In this document: positions 25,669-35,799 of the stretch, one piece after another | How positions within the stretch are numbered: the stretch's first letter is position 1 | How the letters are laid out: each line of letters begins with the position of its first letter | From: an uncultured Bacilli bacterium | Lineage (GTDB): Bacteria; Bacillota_I; Bacilli_A; RF39; UBA660 | Direction: 5' to 3' | DNA length: 64,000 nucleotides | Assembly: GCA_934119955.1 (NCBI GenBank) | Contig: CAKOSZ010000003.1 | Span: 1-64,000, forward strand | Translations under genes and position numbers: made by a program | The notes under the pieces: generated by a model | Database searches by the model: none | Seen by the model: the letters and a program-made list of their open reading frames with translations, nothing else | Told to the model about the DNA's origin: nothing

Positions 25669-27084
25669 TTAATCAAGTATTTTTTCTATTTTCATGAAAT
25701 CAGTACTTGAAGTATCAACTGGAAATCCTCCGGTTATAATAATGATATCATCTTTCGTGCCATTTAATATATTTTTATATTCTTTAATACTTTCTTTTAT
25801 TATAGTATCGGTATCATTGAAGGTATCAACTAAAACTGGTAATACTCCATAGTTTAGGGTTAAACTTCTTAAAGTGTTTATCTTAGGACTCATACCAAGG
25901 ATTAAACTTTTTGGTTTAAAATAACTTATTTTTCTAGCTGTATAACCACTTATAGTATTAGCAATTATACATTTACTATTTAAAATAAGATCACTATTAA
26001 CAACAGAATATGCAATAGTTGAAGTTATATCTTGGGGAACTATTTTAAAAGTTTCTTCTAAGTTTTCTTTATAATCAAAGTCATTTTCAGCCTCTTTAAT
26101 TATTTTAGATATTACTTCAATACAATCAATTGGATATTCGCCTATTGTTGTTTCATCACATAGAACAAGAGCATCACTTGCATCAAAAACAGCATTATAA
26201 ATATCAGCAACCTCAGCCCTGGTTGGATTATCAAGAGTTACCATACTTTTTAATAAATCAGTTGCAACTAATCCTATTTTTTGTTGTTTATTGGTACTTT
26301 CTAAAATTTTCTTTTGATAATATGGTAGTTTTTCAATTGGTATTTCTTTACCTAAATCTCCTCTTGCTACAATCAACCCATCAACTACTCTTAATATTTC
26401 ATCTAAATTATCAAAGGCTTTTTCATTTTCTATTTTAGCAATTAAATTAATATGTTCATTATTATTTTCTATTAATAAATCCACTACTTCTAATATATCT
26501 TGTTCATCCCTTACATTAGATAAAGCCAAGAAATCTACATCATTATTAATAGCACACATAATACTATCTAAATCTTTACTACTAATAAATGGTAATTTAT
26601 AAACTGAATTTTTAATAAAAACTGTTTGATTACTTCTAATACTTCCCTCTTTAATAACTTTACCAATAAAATTATCTTCATTTATTTTAATTACTTTTAA
26701 AGTACAACTATTACCAAGTATTATTTCATCATTTAAAGAAACTAAATTAGTTAAATTATTATAACTAGTTGACATTTGAGTATTATTGCAAACTACATGA
26801 TAATTATAAAATCTAACTTCTTTATCTACTCCTAGATTTACTTCTTCTTCTTTAAATTTATCAAGTCGTATAGAAGGACCATCTATATCCAACATAATAC
26901 CAATTATTTTATTTAATTTTTTTTCAACTTTTCTTATTATTTTTATTAACTCATCAGCATCACTTATACTTGCATGACTCATATTAATTCTAAATACACC
27001 TACACCCTTATTAACCATTTTTTCAATTATTTCCATGTTATTTGATGCAGGACCTAAACTAGCAACTATTTTTGTTTTTTTCAT
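25669..27084 (-). CDS. pyk: Pyruvate kinase
   Basis: A 471-aa glycolytic enzyme making ATP and pyruvate from phosphoenolpyruvate. KTKIVASLGPAS, IGIMLDIDGPSIR, LIAKIENEKAFDN (catalytic lysine) and GLIVARGDLGKEIP are clear. The usual SGETAxGxYP loop reads CDETTIGEYP here, a drift of the motif. The C-terminal regulatory domain is present. It follows dnaE with a 7-bp gap, a linkage known in Firmicutes, where dnaE is often near pfkA and pyk. Confidence 0.94.
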   Translation of the reverse strand: MKKTKIVASLGPASNNMEIIEKMVNKGVGVFRINMSHASISDADELIKIIRKVEKKLNKIIGIMLDIDGPSIRLDKFKEEEVNLGVDKEVRFYNYHVVCNNTQMSTSYNNLTNLVSLNDEIILGNSCTLKVIKINEDNFIGKVIKEGSIRSNQTVFIKNSVYKLPFISSKDLDSIMCAINNDVDFLALSNVRDEQDILEVVDLLIENNNEHINLIAKIENEKAFDNLDEILRVVDGLIVARGDLGKEIPIEKLPYYQKKILESTNKQQKIGLVATDLLKSMVTLDNPTRAEVADIYNAVFDASDALVLCDETTIGEYPIDCIEVISKIIKEAENDFDYKENLEETFKIVPQDITSTIAYSVVNSDLILNSKCIIANTISGYTARKISYFKPKSLILGMSPKINTLRSLTLNYGVLPVLVDTFNDTDTIIKESIKEYKNILNGTKDDIIIITGGFPVDTSSTDFMKIEKILD

Positions 27085-27091
27085 ATTCTCC

Positions 27092-29944
27092 TCAATTCAA
27101 CTTTTCTATTTTAGATACGATTATTTGATAAGTACCATATCTTTTCTCTATTTTACCATATACTTTAATTATATCACCTTTTTCTAAATTAGCATATAAT
27201 TTATATTCTTCTGGAAACATGGTAAAATCTCTTAACATTTCTTCATCACTTCCGGAAAAGAACATCATTCTATCTCCCTTTTTAGTATTTATTACTCTTA
27301 TTTTTTCAACTAAAACAATTAAATTAATTCTTTTATTGAAATAGTTTTCTATATCAGTTAAATTAACAATACCAGGATACTTACTTTTATAATTTAAAAC
27401 AGGATGATTAGAAATATAAAAACCATATAATTCTTTTTCTAAATTTGTTATATAATTATTATCATATTCATCCGTTTCAATTATTTCAGGTTTTAAAACC
27501 AAATTAGGATCTATTTCTTTTAATAACATAGCATAGTTTAATAAACTATCTAAATTAGTAATTAAAGTTTTTCTATTATAGTTAAATACATCCAAAGTAC
27601 CTGATTTAATTAATATTTCTAAATTATTCTTAGTTAAATCATTGTTTTTTATTAGAAAATCATAAATATCTTTATAAGTATCTTCTCGATTATCTATTAT
27701 TTTAGTTGTTAAACTTTTATTAATTCCTTTAATTATACTAAATGGACAAAGGATACTATCATCTATTATTTTATAATTATTTATACTTAAATTTATATTT
27801 GGTTTTAATATTTTAATATCATGTTTTTTTATTTCATACATGTAATTCTTCGTTTTATCAATATCACCTATTACACTATCAAGTAGGGAAACATAGAAAT
27901 ATTTTTTGTAGTTTGCTTTTAAATAAGCCATTTTAAAGGCAATTATTGAGTAAGCAATGCTATGACTTTTATTAAATCCATAGGATGCAAATTCTAAAAT
28001 TAAATTATATATTTTTAAAACTAAGTCTTCTTGATAACAATTTTTTAAAGCTCCGTTTATAAATTTAGTTTTATAATTTTCAATTAAATCTTTATTTTTT
28101 TTAGAAATTGCTCTTCTTAAAATATCGGCATCGGCTAAACTAAAACTTGCCATAGTTCTTGCTATTTGCATGATTTGTTCTTGATATATTATTACGCCAT
28201 AAGTTGGTTTTAAAATATTTTCTAAACTAGGACTATAATAGTCAATTTTTGCTAAGCCTTCTTTTCTTTTTATAAACATAGGAATATATGAGGCTGAAGC
28301 TGGTCTAAAAAGAGCAATTCCGGCTGAAATATCCATGAAATTTGCTGGTTTTAATTCTTTTAAAAATTGTTTCATGCCAGAACTTTCAAATTGAAATATA
28401 CCATTTGTTTCAGCATTTTGAAATAATTCAATGGTTTTAGAATCAGTTAAAGGAATATCTTTAAAACTTATTTTGTTTTTTTCATGTAAATTGATATTAT
28501 TAATTATTTCCATGATTGTTGTTAAATTTTTAATACCCAAAAAATCCATTTTCAAAAGACCAAGACTTTCTAAGTAAGATGCTTCATATCCACAAATATA
28601 TTGATTAGTACCACTATCATATGTTAAAGGAACAATTTCATCAAGACTTTTTTTGCTAATAATAATTCCTGCTGCATGAACTGAGGTATGACGTTTAACT
28701 CCTTCTACTTTGATTGATACTTCAATTAGTTTTTTTATTCTGGTATCACTTTTTACTAACATTTGTAACTTTTCACTTGTTGCTAGTATTTCTTTTAAAG
28801 GTTCTTTTCTTGAACCAATTATTTTAGATATTTCATCTATTTCAGGAAGGGAAATATTCATAACTCTTCCAATATCTCTAACACATAACTTAGCTTTCAT
28901 TTCTTGAAAGGTAACAATACCACTAACATGTTTATTACCATATTTATTAGTAACATAATTAATTACTTGATCACGATAAATATCCGGAAAATCTGTATCA
29001 ATATCTGGCATGGTTACTCTTTCAGGATTTAAAAATCTTTCAAATAATAAATCATATTTAAGGGGATCAATATCGGTTATACCTAAGGTGTAGCTAACAA
29101 GAGAACCTGCTGCTGATCCTCTTCCTGGTCCTACTAAAATATTATTTGATTTGGCATATTTAATGTAATCATAAACAATTAAAAAATAATCAGTAAATCC
29201 CATTTTTATAATAATATTAAGTTCATAGTTTAATCGTTCTAAGTAAGTGTTTGAGATATTGCCACCTAATCTTTTAGAAAGTCCTTTTAAAGATAAAGTT
29301 TTTAAATAAGAAATACTATCCAATTCATTTATTTTAGGTAAATCTAATTTATATTCTGGTAATTTTAAGTTACACATCTTACTAAATTTATAAGTATTTT
29401 CTATTAATTTATTAGTTAACTCTTGTTTATAATAACAATTTCTTTTTTCTTCATATTCACTTGTTATTGTTTTATTATCTCTTAAAAGTTCTAGATATTT
29501 TAAAGTTTCGTAGTCTCTTTCTTCTTTATAAAGAATTTTTTTAAAGTATATTCCGTTTTCTTTTGTGATATCATTCGGAATAAACTCTGTTTCATATATA
29601 TGTTCTATTTCAGTCAAAGGGATACAAATTAAATTATCTTTATATTTAAAGTAGTCTTCTTCCTCTAACTCTCTTTCTGTTTTAATAGTATATAACTTTA
29701 ACAAGTTTTGATAACCTTGATAGTTTTTAGCATATAAAATTCTACTTGTTAAATCTAGTCCTATAATCGGATTTATATTATTTATTTCACATTTTCTAAT
29801 AAATTCCATGGCTCCAAATAGGTTATCATCACAAATTGCAATGGAATCTAATTTATTATTAAGAGCTATTTCAATTAAGTCATCAACATTTAATAGACTT
29901 GATAGAAAAGAATAAGTTGTTTTATTGTAAATTGGTATAAACAT
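27092..29944 (-). CDS. dnaE: DNA polymerase III alpha subunit (DnaE)
   Basis: A 950-aa C-family polymerase, shorter than the roughly 1100 aa of many DnaE proteins. The catalytic PDIDTDF motif follows GPGRGSAAGSLVSY, and the finger region, helix-hairpin-helix and a C-terminal OB-fold (KIRVINTKKGDRMMFF) can be seen. The N-terminal PHP domain begins FIPIYNKTTYSFLSS; active PHP domains have a VHLHVHS-type metal-binding stretch here, so this PHP domain is probably inactive. GGAGGG precedes the ATG. Firmicutes usually pair DnaE with PolC for replication. Confidence 0.95.
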   Translation of the reverse strand: MFIPIYNKTTYSFLSSLLNVDDLIEIALNNKLDSIAICDDNLFGAMEFIRKCEINNINPIIGLDLTSRILYAKNYQGYQNLLKLYTIKTERELEEEDYFKYKDNLICIPLTEIEHIYETEFIPNDITKENGIYFKKILYKEERDYETLKYLELLRDNKTITSEYEEKRNCYYKQELTNKLIENTYKFSKMCNLKLPEYKLDLPKINELDSISYLKTLSLKGLSKRLGGNISNTYLERLNYELNIIIKMGFTDYFLIVYDYIKYAKSNNILVGPGRGSAAGSLVSYTLGITDIDPLKYDLLFERFLNPERVTMPDIDTDFPDIYRDQVINYVTNKYGNKHVSGIVTFQEMKAKLCVRDIGRVMNISLPEIDEISKIIGSRKEPLKEILATSEKLQMLVKSDTRIKKLIEVSIKVEGVKRHTSVHAAGIIISKKSLDEIVPLTYDSGTNQYICGYEASYLESLGLLKMDFLGIKNLTTIMEIINNINLHEKNKISFKDIPLTDSKTIELFQNAETNGIFQFESSGMKQFLKELKPANFMDISAGIALFRPASASYIPMFIKRKEGLAKIDYYSPSLENILKPTYGVIIYQEQIMQIARTMASFSLADADILRRAISKKNKDLIENYKTKFINGALKNCYQEDLVLKIYNLILEFASYGFNKSHSIAYSIIAFKMAYLKANYKKYFYVSLLDSVIGDIDKTKNYMYEIKKHDIKILKPNINLSINNYKIIDDSILCPFSIIKGINKSLTTKIIDNREDTYKDIYDFLIKNNDLTKNNLEILIKSGTLDVFNYNRKTLITNLDSLLNYAMLLKEIDPNLVLKPEIIETDEYDNNYITNLEKELYGFYISNHPVLNYKSKYPGIVNLTDIENYFNKRINLIVLVEKIRVINTKKGDRMMFFSGSDEEMLRDFTMFPEEYKLYANLEKGDIIKVYGKIEKRYGTYQIIVSKIEKLN

Positions 29945-30023
29945 AAATCCCTCCTAAGTATAGTATTTCTAAATACAAATTTATTATAACAAAAGATGAA
30001 ATATTTGTATATGGATGGATATT

Positions 30024-30052
30024 AAAAAAAATTAGTTTGCGCTAATTTTTTA
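30024..30052 (-). terminator. Terminator of the LysM amidase gene
   Basis: On the minus strand AAAAAATTAG pairs with CTAATTTTTT, followed by further T. Confidence 0.75.
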
Positions 30053-30065
30053 GATTGTGTTTTAA

Positions 30066-31204
30066 TTAGAAATCTGTTATTTGTTTTGGAATAAGAAGAG
30101 TATCGCCTTCTTTTAATAAGGTATTGTCTAAGTTGTTTAGGTTCATTATTTCTTTTACAGAAACTTCATAATTATTGGCAATTTTATATAAGGTATCGCC
30201 TTTTCTTACTGTGTAAACATTTGATTCTTTGATTGTTTCATCGGTTGGTATTTGTAATACTTGGTTGATACTTAAAATATTTGATGTTAGATTATTATAT
30301 TCTTTGATTGCTTCTGGGGTAGTTTTATAAAGTGCTGCTATTTTATATAAGGTATCTCCTGGTTCTACTTTATAGACAACATAATCAGTTTCTGTAATGG
30401 TGTTACCTTCTGGAATATATAATTGTTGACCGATTGATAAATTGTTGGTAGTTAAATTATTTAGTTGTTTGATACTGTTGACGGAAACAGAATAAGCATT
30501 AGCAATTTTATATAAATTATCTCCTCTTTTTACTGTATAAAGAATTGTACTAGGTGTTTTTTTAGGTATTTTAAGAATTTGACCTATGGTTAGTATAGTT
30601 GTTGGTAAATTGTTATATTCTATTAGTTCATTTACGGTTGTTCCTAGTTTGTTTGCTATGGAATATAGAGAATCACCTTTTTCTACTATGTATTCATCTT
30701 GATTGGTTGGTTGTTCTTCTTTTGGTAGTATTAAAGTTTGACCTATGCTTAAATTGTTACTTGTCAAGTTATTTAGTGATTTTAAGGCATCAACTGTTGT
30801 ATTGTAAAGATTGGCAATTTTATATAAAGAGTCACCTTTTTTGACAATGTAAGTGTTACCAGGGACTGGGGATAGTGTTGGTGATACTGTTCCTGGTTTT
30901 TTGTATGGAACACCTATATAATTTGAAACTGCTTCAACTACTCCTTCAACATAGTCCAATAAATCATTTTGAAGTTTTACTTGATCTTTTTTGTTATCAA
31001 TGAAGCCATATTCGATTAAAAGTGCTGTTGTATTTGGAGTTTCACGCATGATGTAATAATAGTCTTTGCTTGGATTTTCTGGTAAAACTCTTTGATAATA
31101 TTTTCTTTTAATTTGACCTTTGTCGCCTATTGCATCTAGTATCATGGCTGGAAGTGTTGATGAGGTACGAAGTGGATAGACTACCTCAGCGCCTTCCCCA
31201 CCTC
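30066..31204 (-). CDS. 3' part of split N-acetylmuramoyl-L-alanine amidase with five LysM domains
   Basis: About 379 aa. It begins in the middle of an Amidase_3 catalytic domain: GEGAEVVYPLRTSS, KRKYYQRVLPENPSKDYYYI, and LLIEYGFIDN carrying the catalytic Glu. Five LysM repeats follow (each near YTVKKGDSLYKIAN...LNNLTSNNLSIGQ), binding peptidoglycan. The N-terminal half, with the other zinc ligands, is encoded at 43105-43370 in the same orientation, 11.9 kb away. The ATG at 31208 lies in the joined element sequence, has no ribosome binding site and is not the true start. On its own this part cannot be an active enzyme. Confidence 0.9.
31198..31204 (+). other. Attachment core, left end of serine-recombinase element
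   Basis: CCACCTC, shared with 43105-43111. Joining chromosomal sequence on the left of this copy to that on the right of the other restores one amidase frame reading NAGGGEGAEVV. Confidence 0.75.
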
Positions 31205-31289
31205 GCATAGGTCAAAATGTAACTATTTTATTTTTAGTCTTGAAAGTGTGAAAAATTGTCACGATTTCGACTTTTAGTAACTAACAATT

Positions 31290-32315
31290 TTATCTTATAT
31301 AATCTATTTCTTTTTCTAAATAGTCTTTTTGAAAATCTTCCCACATTTTCTTTTCTCTTTGATATTCACTTTCGTTTACATATCTTGGTTTAATTATAAC
31401 AGCATATTTATCAGCATAGGTTGAAATAACTTTTCTATGAGAATGCTCAACTATCATTTTCTTAAATAATAAACTTGTTTCGTAGTCTATGTTCATTCTT
31501 GGTTTTACTTTTACTCCTACCTGAGTATATAATATTTTCTTTGGTGATATTGGAAATAATATATTACAATTTTTCTTACCCCAGCCTCCGCCAAAATCAT
31601 ACTCATTTTGATTATTATAGTTTAAACAAATTACAGGATCATCACTTGTAGGTAATATCACTTTATCATCTACTGTAATAATTCCCCATTTATGCTTATG
31701 CAATATTTTAGAAGTGTTTTCTAATAGATTCTTCATGTTCCATAAATAAAATTGTTTTCCTATAATTGTTTCTGCCTTAAAAATTACATTATTGCCTTCT
31801 TCTCCGATATTCGTCATTTTAAACGGAAATAACTCATCTTTATTATTAGAATAATTAGAACGTTCTTTTGTTTTAATAAAATCTTCTTCTTTCATATTTG
31901 ATATTTCACTCAATACTTCTTGAAAAATTGATTCACATTTTTTACCATAATCCAACGTTTTAATTAAAAAAGCAGGAGAACGAACAATATGACAAGCAAC
32001 AAAATCAATTAAACAATGCCATTCATCAACAGTTATTTTTTCGTCATTTATAGCATGTTCTAATGATTGTTTTGCTGGAGTTTCATATCTATCTCTAAAC
32101 CACTGTTCAATATCATCTACTTCAATTCTGTTTTTTAATCTAACAAACATACTATCGTAACTTCCAACGCTTTTTATTGATTTAGATTTCCACATGGGAC
32201 ATTTTTCATTTGGAACTAATAATTCATATACTAAAACTTTATTATCATCATTTTTCCATGCATCTAAATACATTTGCGATAAATAATGATTGTTTCTACT
32301 TACTTTTTTATCCAT
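31290..32315 (-). CDS. DUF4238 domain protein
   Basis: A 341-aa soluble protein. The N-terminus (NNHYLSQMYLDAW), the mid-section HIVRSPAFLIKTLDYGKK, the VILPTSDDPVICLN region and the FPISPKKILY stretch agree with the DUF4238 family, which is frequent in accessory regions of bacteria and has no known activity. The ATG at 32315 has AGGTG at a good distance; a GTG three codons earlier overlaps that site. It is probably cargo of the serine-recombinase element. A group of CTGCAG palindromes stands directly upstream. Confidence 0.75.
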   Translation of the reverse strand: MDKKVSRNNHYLSQMYLDAWKNDDNKVLVYELLVPNEKCPMWKSKSIKSVGSYDSMFVRLKNRIEVDDIEQWFRDRYETPAKQSLEHAINDEKITVDEWHCLIDFVACHIVRSPAFLIKTLDYGKKCESIFQEVLSEISNMKEEDFIKTKERSNYSNNKDELFPFKMTNIGEEGNNVIFKAETIIGKQFYLWNMKNLLENTSKILHKHKWGIITVDDKVILPTSDDPVICLNYNNQNEYDFGGGWGKKNCNILFPISPKKILYTQVGVKVKPRMNIDYETSLLFKKMIVEHSHRKVISTYADKYAVIIKPRYVNESEYQREKKMWEDFQKDYLEKEIDYIR

Positions 32316-32336
32316 AAACCACACCTACTGTTTAAG

Positions 32337-32377
32337 TCTGCAGTGATTACTGCAGATCTCTGCAGAATTCGCTGCAG
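32337..32377 (-). promoter_or_regulatory. Cluster of four CTGCAG palindromes upstream of the DUF4238 gene
   Basis: CTGCAG occurs at 32338, 32350, 32360 and 32372, spaced 12, 10 and 12 bp. The first two form a perfect larger palindrome, TCTGCAGT-GATT-ACTGCAGA. About one helical turn separates copies, so a regulator could bind them side by side. The site starts 22 bp before the gene start. Confidence 0.55.
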
Positions 32378-32428
32378 TATATATTTTGCCCAACCCGTTA
32401 CACTTTGTAACGGTTTAAATACATCATT

Positions 32429-33634
32429 TTAAAACTCTTCACTTAATAGAAAATCAATTAAATTTAGATGAATAATTCCATCACGAGATAAATCTATTTT
32501 ATCAAGAGAAATAACATATTTTGGATAATTATCTTCAATAGACTTATATGCTCCAAATTCTCTTTCTATGGTATTATCATGGCCTTCCATTTCATAAGTT
32601 ACTTGAATGTATTTAATGTTTCCATCTTTCTTTGCTAAAAAGTCAACTTCACCATTTTTAGTTTTACCAATATATACTTCGTAGTTTCTGTTTATTAACT
32701 CATTATAAACAATATTTTCTAATACAACGTAACTTTTAAATTCTGGATTATTATTTTTAATTTGAGCAATTCCTAAATCAGTAGCATAATACTTATTTAA
32801 TGTTTTTAATACACCTTTACCAGCAATATCATATCTATATACCTTTTTAAGTATTAATGCCTTACATAAAGCATCTATATAATTATAAAGTGTTTCGTTA
32901 GATATTTTCTTATTTTCTTTATCTAAATATTTTATAATGTTATCAGCAGAAAATTCACGTCCAGCAGTTTCAATTAAATATTGTAATATCATATCAAATA
33001 AAACTGTATCCTTTAAATTTAATCTTTTTACAACATCTCTTAAAATAATAGAATCATATACACTATGAAGATAATTTTTTATATCTATCTCATTTGTAAA
33101 TTCACATCTATTAGGAAGTCCTCCCCATTTAGCGTAGTCCCAAAAAGTATTTAAGTCATTTCCATCTTTTTTTGTTAAAGAAACATATTCCTTATAAGAT
33201 AATGGATTAATATTAAATAAAACGTATCTACCTGATAAAACTGATGATAACTCATCAGATAACATTTTACTATTAGAACCAGTTAAAAATATACTTATGT
33301 TTTTTATTGAAGCACGTAATGAATTAACAACTTTTTCAAAATTATCCACGTTCTGAATTTCATCTAAAAATAAATAATATATTTTATTATCTTTAATTTT
33401 ATCTTTTATATATTTGTTTAGTTTTTTATAATCTAATAAATCTTCAAATTCTATAAATTCAAAATTAATAAATATAATATGTTCTTCATCTATTTTTCTT
33501 TTATCTTTTAATTCCTCTATTATTTGATTTAAAATAACTGATTTTCCGCATCTTCTTATACCAACCAATATTTTAATTAAATCTGAATCATAGAACCCTC
33601 TAATTTTAGATAAATAATCTTCTCTTAAAAGCAT
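32429..33634 (-). CDS. AAA family ATPase with C-terminal DUF4143 (nuclease-like) domain
   Basis: A 401-aa protein. Walker A is GIRRCGKS (about residues 27-34), Walker B YLFLDEIQNV. The C-terminal DUF4143 region includes NGEVDFLAKK, a PD-(D/E)XK-like motif. Such proteins are very common and often in large paralogous families of gut bacteria and mobile elements; their role is not settled. The ATG at 33634 is preceded by AGAGGTGAT. Gene stands alone. Confidence 0.85.
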   Translation of the reverse strand: MLLREDYLSKIRGFYDSDLIKILVGIRRCGKSVILNQIIEELKDKRKIDEEHIIFINFEFIEFEDLLDYKKLNKYIKDKIKDNKIYYLFLDEIQNVDNFEKVVNSLRASIKNISIFLTGSNSKMLSDELSSVLSGRYVLFNINPLSYKEYVSLTKKDGNDLNTFWDYAKWGGLPNRCEFTNEIDIKNYLHSVYDSIILRDVVKRLNLKDTVLFDMILQYLIETAGREFSADNIIKYLDKENKKISNETLYNYIDALCKALILKKVYRYDIAGKGVLKTLNKYYATDLGIAQIKNNNPEFKSYVVLENIVYNELINRNYEVYIGKTKNGEVDFLAKKDGNIKYIQVTYEMEGHDNTIEREFGAYKSIEDNYPKYVISLDKIDLSRDGIIHLNLIDFLLSEEF

Positions 33635-33679
33635 ATAAATCACCTCTATATACATTATATATCATTTTGGTATTTTTGT

Positions 33680-33720
33680 AAAGTTATTACGTTCAATCGT
33701 AATAACTTTTTATTTTTTTA
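33680..33720 (+). terminator. Terminator-like hairpin
   Basis: AAAGTTATTACG pairs perfectly with CGTAATAACTTT, followed by a T-rich stretch on the + strand. No + strand gene ends here, so its use is unclear. Confidence 0.5.
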
Positions 33721-33771
33721 AATTATTACGTCCTATTATAATGTACTAAAAATTAAAATATATTATTTTTT

Positions 33772-34135
33772 AACTTTGTCGCCACTTGCGACAAAGTTAG
33801 TTTTATTTAAAGTATTAATAAATGAAACAATAATAATTATTTCTTCAGATTTTAAATTATAAACTTCTCCCCAAAACGGGTAGAAGTCTTTCATAACTTT
33901 TGAACAAGTTGACCGAAAGTATAATTATCCTACTTCCATCCAAGTTGGTGGGAAGTTATAGTACGATTGTGCTAACTTTGGTTCAACTTGGACGGAAGTT
34001 AATTAATCATTCATATTAGTAACTTGTGCTCAAGTTGGTCACAAGTTTGTTATAATAATTGTATTCAATAATTGTACACATAATTTTTTTGTGTTTTCGC
34101 CTCTATATGTACGAAGTTAGTAATAAACTAACTTC
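33772..34135 (-). repeat. Array of seven similar hairpins between recombinase and ATPase
   Basis: The 500-bp gap contains seven short inverted repeats: 33772-33798 (AACTTTGTCGC arms), 33863-33887, 33896-33920, 33932-33956, 33974-34000, 34021-34047 (AACTTGTG/CACAAGTT) and 34113-34135 (GAAGTTAG/CTAACTTC). The middle five are 25-27 bp long with ACTT/AAGT at the arm ends. Four of these carry CAAGTTG, or its complement CAACTTG, in the centre. They could be recombinase accessory sites, protein-binding sites, terminators or parts of a structured RNA. No ORF is convincing in this gap. Confidence 0.75.
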
Positions 34136-34137
34136 AA

Positions 34138-35790
34138 TTAATCAATATCATTTAATAAACTGAATTTATAAAATATTTCAATGTTTCTATCTTTATCAAT
34201 TACAATTTTATCAATAATAGATTGTAGTAATTCTCTACTTGGATTATCAAGATTTATTAATTTCTTAATTTTATCTTCATAATTTTTCATTTCTTTTGAT
34301 GACTCTTTTTTCTTTTTATCTACTGTTTGTAGTTCTTCTATTCTAGATTTAGATTGATTTAGTAATATTTCTGTTTCTCTTGATAATCTTTTATAAGTAT
34401 CCTCTGAAATATTACCTTTAAATTTATCATCATATATCATATCAATTTTAGCATTGTATTCTTTAATTTTTTTATTCAAAAAATTAATTTCTTCTGTTGT
34501 GCTTTCTTTAGAAGTATTTTTATCATTTATAAATCGTGCTAATGATTTAACGTCAATCTCATCTAAATATTTCTTACAAGTACTTTTAATAGTACTTAGT
34601 AATGCTTCTTCTAATTTATCATAAGGCATAAAATGTGGATAACATAAATGTCTTCTTGGATCCCTTGAATATTTATTACAATTAACAGTCCAATAATCAT
34701 GATTTTTTCGGTAAGCAACCGTTAAAGTATTGCCACATTCCTGACAATAAATAAGATTTTCAAATAATCTTTTTTCTCTATCAGTTTGTGTTTTCTGCTT
34801 TCTTTTAACATTACTTTGAACTTTATTAAAAACTTCTTTACTAACTAATGGTTCATGAGTATTCTCTACAATTATCCATGCTTCTTTATTAAGAGCAACT
34901 TTCTTTTGAGATTTATATGATAATTTAGTTTGTACATTTTGCACCATATCACCTGTGTACATTTGATTTTTTAGTATTTTCTTTACTGATGAAACAGTCC
35001 ATATAGGATTAAATTTTTGTTTTGAACCTTCTTTCTTTTTGTATAAACTTGGTGTTGGATATTTACAATCATTGAGATAACTTGCAATATCACTTACACT
35101 TACACCATTATTTGCCATTTCAAATATCTTTTTAACAATAAAGGCAGTATCAGGATTAGGTAATAAATGCCCTTTATCTTCTGGATCTCTCATATAGCCA
35201 AAGCTAGGCTCACTTCCAATAAATTTTCCATCTTCTTTCTTATTCCTTAGAATAGAACGTATCTTTTTAGAATTATCTCTACTTGTCATATCATTAAATA
35301 CTGATTTAAAAGGTATCATTTCATTACCAACATTATTTAAAAAAGTATCTACTTGATCAAGTACAGCAATATATCTAACTTTTTTTAAAAGAAAATACTC
35401 ATCTACATAATAACCACAAGTAACATAATTTCTACCAAGTCTAGATAAATCTTTTGTTATAACACAGTTTATTCTACCATTTTCAATATCTTCAAGTAAT
35501 CTTTTAAATCCAGGTCTATCAAAATTAGTACCAGTAAATCCATCATCAATATATTCATCGACAAAGGTAAATTCATTTTGTTTTACAAAACTCATTAATA
35601 AATTTCTTTGATTAATAATACTTTCACTTTCTGATTCATAACTTTTATCAGAATCTGCTTCAGATAATCTTATATATAATCCTACTCTATAGTAACTAGG
35701 GTGTTGTAATATAGTGTTATACACGGCTTCTACTCCTTTCTTTTGTATAACATTTAAAGCCTGATTTGAGTCTACCATTAAAATAGACAT
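34138..35790 (-). CDS. Large serine recombinase (TnpX-like)
   Basis: A 550-aa site-specific recombinase. The resolvase domain has YIRLS (catalytic Ser), DDGFTGTNFDRPGF and DLSRLGRNY; the recombinase domain and a zinc ribbon (YCQECGNTL ... CYPH) follow, then a long coiled coil (about 430-520). This is the layout of TnpX/TndX-type transposon integrases. It would cut and join the element at its ends. The start is uncertain: the ATG at 35790 has no good site, while a GTG at 35724 follows AAAGGAG and would give a protein beginning MYNTILQHPSYYRVGLY. Confidence 0.93.
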   Translation of the reverse strand: MSILMVDSNQALNVIQKKGVEAVYNTILQHPSYYRVGLYIRLSEADSDKSYESESESIINQRNLLMSFVKQNEFTFVDEYIDDGFTGTNFDRPGFKRLLEDIENGRINCVITKDLSRLGRNYVTCGYYVDEYFLLKKVRYIAVLDQVDTFLNNVGNEMIPFKSVFNDMTSRDNSKKIRSILRNKKEDGKFIGSEPSFGYMRDPEDKGHLLPNPDTAFIVKKIFEMANNGVSVSDIASYLNDCKYPTPSLYKKKEGSKQKFNPIWTVSSVKKILKNQMYTGDMVQNVQTKLSYKSQKKVALNKEAWIIVENTHEPLVSKEVFNKVQSNVKRKQKTQTDREKRLFENLIYCQECGNTLTVAYRKNHDYWTVNCNKYSRDPRRHLCYPHFMPYDKLEEALLSTIKSTCKKYLDEIDVKSLARFINDKNTSKESTTEEINFLNKKIKEYNAKIDMIYDDKFKGNISEDTYKRLSRETEILLNQSKSRIEELQTVDKKKKESSKEMKNYEDKIKKLINLDNPSRELLQSIIDKIVIDKDRNIEIFYKFSLLNDID

Positions 35791-35799
35791 ATAACAAAT

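Noticed and set aside
26130..26438. Open frame opposite pyruvate kinase
   Set aside because: It is a shadow of pyk with no ribosome binding site and a repetitive Leu/Phe composition.
30599..30844. Open frame opposite the LysM repeats
   Set aside because: It arises from the complement of the repeated LysM codons and has no start signal.
33772..34135. CRISPR array
   Set aside because: The units are inverted repeats of varying sequence with short, uneven gaps; there are no constant repeats with unique spacers and no cas genes.
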